Source of the DNA: Gordonia prachuapensis
GTDB taxonomy: Bacteria > Actinomycetota > Actinomycetes > Mycobacteriales > Mycobacteriaceae
NCBI RefSeq assembly: GCF_036350515.1
Contig: NZ_JAZDUE010000014.1
Span: forward strand, 104,214 to 168,213
DNA: 64,000 nt
Direction: 5' to 3'
Positions 41,978 to 49,143 of the stretch are shown here, in pieces. A program made the translations under genes and the position numbers. Numbering within the stretch: the first letter of the stretch is position 1; each line of letters begins with the position of its first letter. The notes beneath the pieces were generated by a model. It made no database searches. It was not told the origin of the DNA and was given only the letters and a program-made list of their open reading frames with translations.

Positions 41978-42059
41978 CAGATCTGTACTCCACATCCTCG
42001 TGTTCGCACTGGTCGCAGGCCCTCGGGGCACCAGGTGGCCGCGGGACCGTTGCCCTACC

Positions 42060-42596
42060 TTACCGAGCAGTAGCAAATTCGATGGCCTTCGGTACGGAAT
42101 CGGCGACGAGGAGCCTGTCGAGCGACCCTCGCGACACGAAACCCCGCGCCGCAAGGTCGTCGAGCCAACCCAGCAGCGGGGCGTAGAAGTCGAGGTGGTC
42201 GAGCAGCACCACGGGTTTCGAGTGCATCCCCAGATAGCCCCCGGTCCACGTCTCGAACAGCTCCTCCAGCGTGCCGATCCCGCCGGGCAGGGTGATGAAA
42301 CCGTCCGCACGCTCGTCCATCAGCCGTTTACGCTCGCGCATCGTCTCGGTGACGACGAGTTCATCGGACCCGAGGTCGGCGACCTCACGTTCCATCAGCG
42401 CACGCGGGATGATGCCGACGGTGGAGCCACCGGCCGCCCGCGCGGCCTCCGCCAACGCCCCCATCATGGAGATGTTGCCGCCGCCGGACACGACCGTGTG
42501 GCCGGCCGTCGCGAGTGCGGTGCCGACTTCCGCGGCGAGATCGAGGTAGTCCTGGGCGACCGGGCCGGACGCGCAGTAGACACAGATCGCGCTCAT
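42060..42596 (-). CDS. LOG-family nucleotide phosphoribohydrolase, first copy
   Basis: A 178-residue LOG-type protein that should cleave nucleoside 5'-monophosphates (cytokinin-like substrates) to base and ribose 5-phosphate. It starts MSAICVYCASGP and has the TVVSGGGNISMMGALAEAA and the active-site motif LPGGIGTLEELFE near residues 103-115. The length is typical of type I LOG proteins. Start ATG at 42596 overlaps the stop of the second LOG gene as ATGA. Confidence 0.9.
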   Translation of the reverse strand: MSAICVYCASGPVAQDYLDLAAEVGTALATAGHTVVSGGGNISMMGALAEAARAAGGSTVGIIPRALMEREVADLGSDELVVTETMRERKRLMDERADGFITLPGGIGTLEELFETWTGGYLGMHSKPVVLLDHLDFYAPLLGWLDDLAARGFVSRGSLDRLLVADSVPKAIEFATAR

Positions 42597-43417
42597 CGGC
42601 CACCGCGCCCGGCCGCGGCTGCGGCAATGACGTCGACGGCCTCGCCGGGCTCGTCGACGAGGTAGAGCAGGTCGAGGTCGTCGGCCGAGATCATGTTCTT
42701 GGCGAGCAACGTCTCGCGCATCCACTCGACCAGACCACCCCAGTGGTCGCGCCCGATCAACACGATCGGGAATCGCACCACCTTCTTGGTCTGCACCAAC
42801 GTCAGTGCCTCGAACATCTCGTCGAGGGTGCCGAATCCGCCGGGCAGGCAGACGAACGCCTGGGCATACTTCACGAACATCGTCTTGCGCACGAAGAAGT
42901 AGCGGAAGTTCATGCCGACATCGACCCACTCGTTGAGATGCTGCTCGAACGGTAACTCGATGTTGAGTCCGATGCTCTGTGCCCCGGCGGTCCACGCACC
43001 CTGATTGGCCGCCTCCATCGCGCCCGGTCCGCCGCCGGTGATGACCGCATAGCCGGCCTCCCCCAGCGCCTGTCCGAGTCGGATCGCGAGGTCGTAGTCG
43101 GCGCTGCCGGGGGTGAGTCGGGCGGATCCGAACACCGTGACCGCTTCGGCGACCTCGCTCAGCGCGTCGAATCCCGCGACGAACTCCGATTGGATGCGCA
43201 GCACCCGCCACGAGTCGCGAATGGTGCGGTCGGCGCGCAGATCCTTGTCCCGCGGGTCCACCCATTCCAGGAGCCGTCGGTCGGTGGTCTGCGACGCTTC
43301 CTCTGAGTCGCGCCGGACCCGCATCGGACCGACGTAGCAGGTCTCGAGGTCTGCCGACGGGCCGCCGGCACGGTGACGACCGGGTTCGGCCTGTGAGTCA
43401 GGATTCGCGGAGAACAT
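42593..43417 (-). CDS. LOG-family (TIGR00730) protein, second copy
   Basis: A 274-residue paralogue with an N-terminal extension of about 85 residues before the LOG fold begins at AVTVFGSARLTPGSADY. It carries ITGGGPGAMEAANQGAW and CLPGGFGTLDEMFEALT. The start ATG at 43417 is chosen because a TAGCGT -10 ends seven bases before it; a GTG at 43426 lies inside the promoter spacing. It is 17 bp after dapE and coupled to the shorter LOG gene. The two may form a hetero-oligomer, which is inference. Confidence 0.88.
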   Translation of the reverse strand: MFSANPDSQAEPGRHRAGGPSADLETCYVGPMRVRRDSEEASQTTDRRLLEWVDPRDKDLRADRTIRDSWRVLRIQSEFVAGFDALSEVAEAVTVFGSARLTPGSADYDLAIRLGQALGEAGYAVITGGGPGAMEAANQGAWTAGAQSIGLNIELPFEQHLNEWVDVGMNFRYFFVRKTMFVKYAQAFVCLPGGFGTLDEMFEALTLVQTKKVVRFPIVLIGRDHWGGLVEWMRETLLAKNMISADDLDLLYLVDEPGEAVDVIAAAAAGRGGR

Positions 43418-43424
43418 GGCGTTC

Positions 43425-43430
43425 ACGCTA
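43425..43430 (-). promoter_or_regulatory. -10 hexamer TAGCGT for the LOG gene pair
   Basis: TAGCGT ends seven bases before ATG at 43417 and lies just past the dapE stop, so the LOG pair has its own promoter within the dapE 3' end. Confidence 0.55.
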
Positions 43431-43434
43431 TCCG

Positions 43435-44553
43435 TCAGCCGGACAGGAACGCACGCAGCAGATCCGCCACCTCACCTATCTGAGCGACGGGCACCCGTTC
43501 GTCGCGCCGGTGGGCCAGGCTCGGATCGCCCGGTCCGAGATTCACCGCCGGGATGCCCAGCGCCGAGAACCGGGACACATCCGTCCATCCGAACTTGGCG
43601 CGGAACCGACCGTTCGCGGCCTCGACCAGTGCGGCGGCCGCCGGATCGGTCAGTCCGGGAAGGGCTCCGGCCGCGGAGTCGGTGATCTCGAACTCGAGTT
43701 CGGCGTCGGCGAGCGCGGCTGCGAAGGTCTCGCGGACGTGCTCGATCGCCGCGTCGACGGAGCGGTCCGGCGCGAAGCGGAAGTTGACGTCGACGTGGGC
43801 CTCGTCGGGAACGACATTGCCCGCCACACCCCCGCCGACGCCCACGGCCTGCAGACCCTCACGGTATTCGCACCCGTCGATGTCCACGGTCCGCGGCCGG
43901 TAGGCGGCCAGCGTCGCCATCACGCCGCCGAGTTTGTGGATCGCGTTGTCGCCCATCCATGATCGAGCCGAGTGCGCTCGCACGCCGCGTGCGGTGAAGC
44001 GGGCCCGTAGGGTGCCCTGGCAGCCGGCCTCGATCAGGCCGCCGGTCGGCTCACCGAGAATCGCGAGGTCGCCGCGCAACCACTCGGGCAGTTCACGCTC
44101 GATCGCCCCGAGGCCGTTGTATTCGGCGGCGATCTCCTCGCAGTCGTAGAAGATCAGCGTCAGGTCGTGGGCCGGCGCTTCCATGGTGGCGGCGAGATGA
44201 AGGAAGACCGCGTCCCCGGACTTCATGTCGACCGTGCCGCATCCGTGCAACACCGCACCCTCGTCGTCGTCGGTGCGCCGGTGCGGCAGATTCCCGGCCA
44301 CCGGAACCGTGTCCAGATGGCCGGCGAGGATCACCCGGCTCGCGCATCCCCGATCGGTTCGGGCGAGTACCCGGTTGCCGTGCCTGCGCACCTCGAAACC
44401 CTCTGTCTGCGAACGTAACGCACGCTCGACGGCATCGGCGATCGTCGCCTCGTTGCGGGATACGCTCTCGATGTCGACGAGCGCGGCGGTCAGGTCGGCG
44501 GGGTCAGCGGTCAGATCGAGGTCGGCGGTCAGATCGGGGTCGGCAGGGGTCAC
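43435..44553 (-). CDS. dapE: succinyl-diaminopimelate desuccinylase
   Basis: DapE removes succinate from N-succinyl-LL-DAP for lysine and peptidoglycan. The 372-residue M20 metallopeptidase shows VILAGHLDTVPVAGN with the first zinc His/Asp, HGCGTVDMKSGDAVFL, FYDCEEIAAEYNGLG with the catalytic glutamate pair, and ILGEPTGGLIEAGCQG. The very N-terminus repeats LTAD because of an 18-bp tandem duplication (about 44508-44543). GTG at 44553 is leaderless by its -10. Pairs with dapD 1.6 kb away on the other strand. Confidence 0.95.
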   Translation of the reverse strand: MTPADPDLTADLDLTADPADLTAALVDIESVSRNEATIADAVERALRSQTEGFEVRRHGNRVLARTDRGCASRVILAGHLDTVPVAGNLPHRRTDDDEGAVLHGCGTVDMKSGDAVFLHLAATMEAPAHDLTLIFYDCEEIAAEYNGLGAIERELPEWLRGDLAILGEPTGGLIEAGCQGTLRARFTARGVRAHSARSWMGDNAIHKLGGVMATLAAYRPRTVDIDGCEYREGLQAVGVGGGVAGNVVPDEAHVDVNFRFAPDRSVDAAIEHVRETFAAALADAELEFEITDSAAGALPGLTDPAAAALVEAANGRFRAKFGWTDVSRFSALGIPAVNLGPGDPSLAHRRDERVPVAQIGEVADLLRAFLSG

Positions 44554-44559
44554 CTGATC

Positions 44560-44565
44560 ACCGTA
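44560..44565 (-). promoter_or_regulatory. -10 hexamer TACGGT for leaderless dapE
   Basis: TACGGT ends six bases before GTG at 44553, with no ribosome-binding site. Confidence 0.55.
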
Positions 44566-44641
44566 GCCCCCGTGCGGAGTGTCGTTCGAGCTGTTGCACG
44601 GCTTCGGGCTGTTACGACGGCACTGTGTCGGACCCCGGCGC

Positions 44642-44647
44642 TAGCGT
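44642..44647 (+). promoter_or_regulatory. -10 hexamer TAGCGT for the VOC gene
   Basis: TAGCGT ends six bases before ATG at 44654, divergent from the dapE promoter. Confidence 0.55.
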
Positions 44648-44653
44648 GAATCC

Positions 44654-45076
44654 ATGACCTCCACCGACACCTCGTCAAGCGCTCCCCGTGCCCTAATCCC
44701 CAATGCCCTGTCCATCGTCACCCGCGACATGGCCGCCGCGCTCGCGTTCTACCGGCTGTGCGGGCTCGAGTTCCCCGAGGACGCCGACACGGCGCCGCAC
44801 GCCGACGCGGTGGCCGGCGGCTTCCGCATCATGTTCGACACCCGAGAAGTGGTGCAGGGCTTCACGTCTGATTGGAGCGTGCCATCGGGTGGGCACCGGA
44901 TGGCCCTCGCCTTCGAGTGCCCGACCCCGGCCGACGTCGACGCGCAACATGCCCGCCTCGTCGCTGCCGGTCATCAGTCCGCCCATGATCCGTTCGACGC
45001 GTTCTGGGGCCAGCGCTACGCGGTGGTCCGCGATCCGGACGGCAATCCGGTCGACTTCTACTGCGCGCTCGCCTGA
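44654..45076 (+). CDS. VOC-superfamily (glyoxalase/bleomycin-resistance) protein
   Basis: A 140-residue vicinal oxygen chelate protein: VTRDMAAALAFYRLCGLEF opens the first repeat, MALAFECPTPADVDAQHARL the second, and RYAVVRDPDGNPVDFYCAL closes it. The closing motif DPDGNxVDFY is typical. Substrate unknown; bleomycin-resistance-like proteins bind rather than convert their ligand. Inserted between the divergent dapE and dapD genes, 57 bp ahead of dapD. Confidence 0.88.
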   Translation: MTSTDTSSSAPRALIPNALSIVTRDMAAALAFYRLCGLEFPEDADTAPHADAVAGGFRIMFDTREVVQGFTSDWSVPSGGHRMALAFECPTPADVDAQHARLVAAGHQSAHDPFDAFWGQRYAVVRDPDGNPVDFYCALA

Positions 45077-45119
45077 GCGGTCGGGGCCGGTACGGCCCGG
45101 ACCGCACGACGGCAACCGG

Positions 45120-45125
45120 TAGTCT
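45120..45125 (+). promoter_or_regulatory. -10 hexamer TAGTCT for leaderless dapD
   Basis: TAGTCT ends eight bases before GTG at 45134. Spacing is at the long end for a leaderless start. Confidence 0.5.
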
Positions 45126-45133
45126 CTTCACCC

Positions 45134-46102
45134 GTGACGACTAATGGCGCTTTCGCAACCGGCATTGCCACGGTGACCAACGGCGGGTCCGCCGACCCCG
45201 GTCTGGTCCTCGACGTCTGGTTCCCCGAACCCGAGCTCGACAGCCCGAGCGCGAGCGAGACCGTCACCCTCGACGGCGCAGAGGTACCGAACGAATTCCG
45301 CGAGCTCGTGGGCGCGGACGCCGCGCGCGGCGTCAAGACCGTCGCGGTGCGTACGTCGATCACCGACCTCTCGTCCGCCCCGGTCGACGCCTACGACGTC
45401 TACCTGCGCCTGCACCTGCTCTCCCACCGTCTCGTCGCACCGCACGGCACCAACCTCGAGGGCATCTTCGGACTTCTGACGAATGTCGTCTGGACCAATC
45501 ACGGCCCGTGCCCCATCGACGGATTCGAGGCGACCCGGGGACGGTTGCGCACCCGCGGCCCGGTGACGGTCTACAGCATCGACAAGTTCCCGCGGATGGT
45601 CGACTACGTGCTGCCCGGCGGGGTGCGGATCGGTGACGCCGATCGCGTCCGTCTCGGTGCGCACCTCGCTCCCGGCACCACCGTGATGCACGAGGGTTTC
45701 ATCAACTACAACGCCGGCACGCTGGGGTCGTCGATGGTGGAGGGACGCATCTCGGCCGGTGTCGTGGTCGGCGACGGCTCCGACATCGGGGGCGGCGCCT
45801 CCACGATGGGCACCTTGTCCGGCGGCGGCAAGGAGATCATCTCGCTGGGCAAGCGCTGCCTGCTCGGCGCCAACGCAGGCTGCGGCATCCCGCTGGGCGA
45901 CGATTGTGTGATCGAGGCAGGGCTGTACGTCACCGCCGGCACCAAGGTCACCGGGCCCGACGGGACCGCCGTCAAGGCCCGCGAACTGGCCGGTCAGTCC
46001 AATCTGCTGTTCCGGCGCAACAGCCTCACCGGCGCCGTCGAGGTCGTCCCGTGGAAGGGCGACGGCATCGCGCTGAACGAGGCGCTGCACAAGCACAATT
46101 GA
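45134..46102 (+). CDS. dapD: tetrahydrodipicolinate N-succinyltransferase
   Basis: DapD adds succinate from succinyl-CoA to tetrahydrodipicolinate. The 322-residue protein is the actinobacterial DapD type, with an alpha/beta N-terminus and a left-handed beta-helix: GTTVMHEGFINYNAGTLG, SMVEGRISAGVVVGDGSDIG, and GKRCLLGANAGCGIPLGDDC. It forms trimers in M. tuberculosis. Upstream of a repeat cluster and convergent with dapC, giving dapE, dapD and dapC within 4 kb. Confidence 0.95.
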   Translation: MTTNGAFATGIATVTNGGSADPGLVLDVWFPEPELDSPSASETVTLDGAEVPNEFRELVGADAARGVKTVAVRTSITDLSSAPVDAYDVYLRLHLLSHRLVAPHGTNLEGIFGLLTNVVWTNHGPCPIDGFEATRGRLRTRGPVTVYSIDKFPRMVDYVLPGGVRIGDADRVRLGAHLAPGTTVMHEGFINYNAGTLGSSMVEGRISAGVVVGDGSDIGGGASTMGTLSGGGKEIISLGKRCLLGANAGCGIPLGDDCVIEAGLYVTAGTKVTGPDGTAVKARELAGQSNLLFRRNSLTGAVEVVPWKGDGIALNEALHKHN

Positions 46103-46107
46103 GTCGG

Positions 46108-46201
46108 CAGCCACCAGTCGCTGAGGAGGGACCCGAGCCCAGCCACCGGCCCCTGAGGAGGGACCCGAGCCCAGCCACCGGCCCCTGAGGAGGACCGGAG
46201 C
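46108..46201. repeat. 32-bp tandem repeats between dapD and dapC
   Basis: Three units start at 46108, 46140 and 46172, exactly 32 bp apart. Units two and three share CAGCCACCGGCCCCTGAGGA; unit one differs at a few bases. Together with the hairpin that follows, they look like a REP-type dispersed repeat whose internal part was duplicated. Confidence 0.8.
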
Positions 46202-46215
46202 GCTAGCGGAGGTCC
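46192..46215. terminator. hairpin between convergent dapD and dapC
   Basis: Arms GGACC (46192-46196) and GGTCC (46211-46215) enclose a self-complementary core CGCTAGCG. It sits between two convergent genes and could terminate both, although no T-run follows. It is also the hairpin part of the repeat element. Confidence 0.4.
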
Positions 46216-46230
46216 GTCACGAAGGGCACC

Positions 46231-47352
46231 TCACCGTCGCAGGCGCTCGGCAGCCGCGTTGACACGCTCGTCGGTCGCGGTGAGCGCGATCCGCACGTGC
46301 TGCGCTCCGGCGGGGCCGTAGAAGTCACCCGGCGCCGCGAGGATGCCGCGGTCCGCGAGCCAGTCCAGAGTGGCGCGGGAGTTGTCGTCGCGGGTCGCCC
46401 ACAGGTACAGCCCCGCCTCCGAGTGGTCGACGCGGAAGCCGGCGGCCCGAACCGCTTCGAGCAGGACCCCCCGGCGCGCGCGGTAGCGTTCGTGCTGGGC
46501 GTGGACATGCTCGTCGTCGTCGAGGGCGGCGACCATCGCCCCCTGGATCGGAAACGGCACGATCATCCCGGAGTGTTTGCGGACGGCGAGCAGTTCGCCG
46601 ATCAGCTCGCGGTCGCCGGCGAGGAATCCCGCGCGGTAGGACGCCATGTTCGACACCTTGGACAGTGAATGCACCGCGAGGAGTCCGGTGTGGTCACCGT
46701 CGCAGACCCGTGGGTCGAGGATCGAGTACGCCTCCCCCTCCCACGTGAGGCCCAGGTAGCACTCGTCGGAGACGACGATTGCGCCGCGTTCGCGGGCCCA
46801 ACCGACGACCTTGCGCAGGTGATCGATCCCCAGCACCTTGCCCGTCGGATTGGACGGCGAGTTGAGAAAGACCAGTGCCGGCGAGGTTGGCCCGAGTTGG
46901 ACCGTCGAGTCTGCCCGGACCGCCGTCGCGCCGGCGAGCAATGCACCCACTTCGTAAGTGGGATAAGCGACCTCAGGAATCACGACCACATCACCAGCGC
47001 CGATGCCGAGCATCGACACCATGCCGGCGATCGCTTCTTTGGTGCCGATGACGGGCAGGATCCCGGAGTCGTCGAGGCCGGTGGTCCCGAACCGCCGCGC
47101 CAACGCCGCCACCGCCGCGGAGCGTAGCGCCGGGGTGCCGATCGTCGTCGGATAACCGGGAAACTCCGACGATGCCGCGAGGGCCTCGCGGATCACCGGG
47201 TCGACCGGATCGACCGGCGTCCCCACCGACAGGTCGACGATCCCGTCCGGGTGTGCGGCCGCACGCGCGCGGGCGGCGCCGATCGTGTCCCAGGGAAAAT
47301 CGGGGAGCACCCTGCTGACCCGACGTCGCGTGGCGAAACCAGGCGTGTTCAC
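46231..47352 (-). CDS. dapC: N-succinyl-diaminopimelate aminotransferase
   Basis: DapC transfers the amino group from glutamate in the succinylase route to DAP. The 373-residue PLP enzyme of the aminotransferase I/II fold has VIGTKEAIAGMVSMLGIGAG, FLNSPSNPTGKVLG, and the PLP lysine in VHSLSKVSNMASYRAGF near residue 230. GTG at 47352 lies 9 bp after the ferredoxin stop, so the two are co-transcribed, as in M. tuberculosis fdxC-Rv1178. Confidence 0.93.
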   Translation of the reverse strand: MNTPGFATRRRVSRVLPDFPWDTIGAARARAAAHPDGIVDLSVGTPVDPVDPVIREALAASSEFPGYPTTIGTPALRSAAVAALARRFGTTGLDDSGILPVIGTKEAIAGMVSMLGIGAGDVVVIPEVAYPTYEVGALLAGATAVRADSTVQLGPTSPALVFLNSPSNPTGKVLGIDHLRKVVGWARERGAIVVSDECYLGLTWEGEAYSILDPRVCDGDHTGLLAVHSLSKVSNMASYRAGFLAGDRELIGELLAVRKHSGMIVPFPIQGAMVAALDDDEHVHAQHERYRARRGVLLEAVRAAGFRVDHSEAGLYLWATRDDNSRATLDWLADRGILAAPGDFYGPAGAQHVRIALTATDERVNAAAERLRR

Positions 47353-47361
47353 GACGTCAGG

Positions 47362-47688
47362 TCATTCCTCTTCGTTCATGGGCGGCAGGCCCTTGATGAA
47401 GGCGGGGTCGGCGTCGGTCTTGCCGACCTTGCTCGCGCCGCCCGGCGAACCGAGATCATCGAAGAAGTCCGCGTTGGCACTGACGTAGGGCTCCCACTCG
47501 TCAGGAACATCATCTTCGTAGAAGATCGCCTCGACCGGGCAGACCGGCTCACAGGCACCGCAGTCGACGCACTCGTCGGGTTGGATGTAGAGCATCCGAC
47601 CACCCTCGTAGATGCAGTCCACCGGGCATTCCTCGACGCAGGCCTTGTCCAAGACGTCAACGCAAGGCTCCGCGATGATGTACGTCAC
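47362..47688 (-). CDS. fdxC: 7Fe ferredoxin
   Basis: A 108-residue electron carrier. Eight cysteines bind one [3Fe-4S] and one [4Fe-4S] cluster: residues 9, 17, 21 and 25 in CVDVLDKACVEECPVDC, and 40, 43, 46 and 50 in CVDCGACEPVCP. The C-terminal tail of 50 residues is acidic. AAGGAG precedes the GTG at 47688; an adjacent GTG at 47691 is an alternative. Likely acts with ferredoxin-dependent enzymes such as P450s. Co-transcribed with dapC. Confidence 0.95.
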   Translation of the reverse strand: MTYIIAEPCVDVLDKACVEECPVDCIYEGGRMLYIQPDECVDCGACEPVCPVEAIFYEDDVPDEWEPYVSANADFFDDLGSPGGASKVGKTDADPAFIKGLPPMNEEE

Positions 47689-47985
47689 CACACTCTCCTT
47701 CACTGCAAACTCTCGCGGTCCGACGACGATCGCGTCGCGGTGTCGTCGCCGGGGTCGGCGCGTGGGCTGGACGCGCCTGATCTCGGATCACGCGGCGACC
47801 CCCGAGCATCGGGCCGCGTACACATGGGTCCGTATCCAAGAGTATCGGTCGCGGCCCGGGGTCATCGACACCCGCCCCCGTAGCCTCCGACGAGGAGTAA
47901 CGCGGATCACATCGGTGCGCGTCCATTCCGATCAGCCGGGGTCGAAACCTCGACGTCGACCGGAGCCACCGGAAGCCTGGGACAG
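47689..47985. promoter_or_regulatory. divergent ferredoxin/cysteine dioxygenase intergenic region
   Basis: A 297-bp region with the ferredoxin ribosome-binding site near 47692-47700. A TACTCT hexamer at 47839-47844 on the minus strand may be a ferredoxin -10, which would give a leader of about 140 bases. No promoter is clear for the dioxygenase. I see no gene here. Confidence 0.35.
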
Positions 47986-48576
47986 GTGACCACCGTCCTA
48001 CATGCGCGTACCCCCTCGGGTGACGATCGACACCGAGCGGACCTTCAGTCACGCTCGACGACACTGCCCACCCGCCTGCGCCCGGCAGATCTGATGCGCA
48101 TCACCGATCAGGGCGTCGCCGACGTGCTCGACGGCGTCTACGACCACGTGCTCCCACCACGATGGGACCCGGTCGAGCGATGGGCGACGAGACTGGTGAA
48201 CGACGACGAACTCGACGTGTGGCTGATCAGCTGGACACCGGACCGGTCGACCGAACTGCACGACCATGCCGGCTCTCTCGGTGCCCTGACCGTGGTCACC
48301 GGATGCCTCCGCGAGTATCGGTGGACCGGTGGCGATCTGTCGCTGCGCGTGCTGCGGGCCGGGGACCAGGCCTCGTTTCCGCTCGGCTGGGTACACGACG
48401 TACAGCGGCACGACCCGCCGGCCGCCCGGTCCGACGGCACCGAACCGCCGACGACGACCCCGACGCTCAGTGTGCACGCGTACTCGCCGCCGCTGACCGC
48501 GATGTCGTTCTACGCCGTGACCGACCACCACACGCTGCGGCGCACCCGCACCGAACTGACCGACCGACCGGAGTGA
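47986..48576 (+). CDS. cysteine dioxygenase-type cupin
   Basis: A 196-residue type I cysteine dioxygenase-family cupin that should oxidise cysteine to cysteine sulfinate using Fe(II). The metal site is visible: STELHDHAGSLGALTVVTG contains two histidines (residues 92 and 94), and a third is in PLGWVHDVQ near 137. LSVHAYSPPLTAMSFYAV near the end is typical. The GTG at 47986 has a weak Shine-Dalgarno, so the start could lie nearer residue 30. It overlaps the rhodanese gene as GTGA. Confidence 0.87.
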   Translation: MTTVLHARTPSGDDRHRADLQSRSTTLPTRLRPADLMRITDQGVADVLDGVYDHVLPPRWDPVERWATRLVNDDELDVWLISWTPDRSTELHDHAGSLGALTVVTGCLREYRWTGGDLSLRVLRAGDQASFPLGWVHDVQRHDPPAARSDGTEPPTTTPTLSVHAYSPPLTAMSFYAVTDHHTLRRTRTELTDRPE

Positions 48577-48950
48577 CCGACATGCCGACCATCGACGACA
48601 TCCTGCTCACGGCACGCGACGGCCTGCAGCGCCTGGAGGCGACTGCGGTCGCCGCCGAAGTGGCCGCCGGCGCCGTCCTGGTCGACATCCGCCCGGCCGC
48701 CCAGCGCGCCGACGAAGGTGAGGCGGCCGACGCTCTGATCATCGAGCGCAATGTGCTGGAGTGGCGATGTGATCCGGCGAGCGACGCGCGTGTCGCCGAG
48801 GCCGTCGATCACGATGTCCGCTGGATCGTCCTGTGTTCGCAGGGCTATACGTCGAGCCTGGCGGCCGCGTCGTTGCAGCAACTCGGACTACACCGCGCCA
48901 CCGACGTGATCGGCGGGTACCAGGCGCTCCGGGCGCTCGACGGCGACTGA
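48573..48950 (+). CDS. rhodanese-like sulfurtransferase
   Basis: A 125-residue single-domain rhodanese. VDIRPAAQRADEGEAADALI matches the first half, and the active-site loop is CSQGYTSS with the persulfide cysteine at residue 88, followed by LAAASLQQLGL and VIGGYQALRAL. GTG at 48573 overlaps the dioxygenase stop, so the two are coupled. The pair suggests cysteine-sulfur breakdown or sulfide handling. Confidence 0.88.
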   Translation: MTDMPTIDDILLTARDGLQRLEATAVAAEVAAGAVLVDIRPAAQRADEGEAADALIIERNVLEWRCDPASDARVAEAVDHDVRWIVLCSQGYTSSLAAASLQQLGLHRATDVIGGYQALRALDGD

Positions 48951-48956
48951 CCGCCC

Positions 48957-49134
48957 CGCCGACAGAACCCTCGTAATCGTCGACAGAACCCAGAATTCCG
49001 CCGACGGAATCCCGATTGCTGCCCGGATCGGTCCTCGGAGCGGAATCGTCGCGATGTTGCGATTCGCTCGGTGGGATATTGGGTTCTGTCGGCGCGATTC
49101 GGGGTTCTGTCGGCGTGATTTGGGGTTCTGTCGG
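48957..49134. repeat. inverted arrays of 21-bp repeats
   Basis: On the right arm GGGTTCTGTCGGCG occurs at 49081, 49102 and 49123, every 21 bp. On the left arm its reverse complement (GACAGAACCC) occurs at 48961 and 48982, and a degenerate third copy at 49003, again every 21 bp. The arms face each other across about 67 bp and could fold into a large hairpin. It lies between convergent genes (rhodanese and cofG). Confidence 0.8.
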
Positions 49135-49143
49135 CGACGGCGC

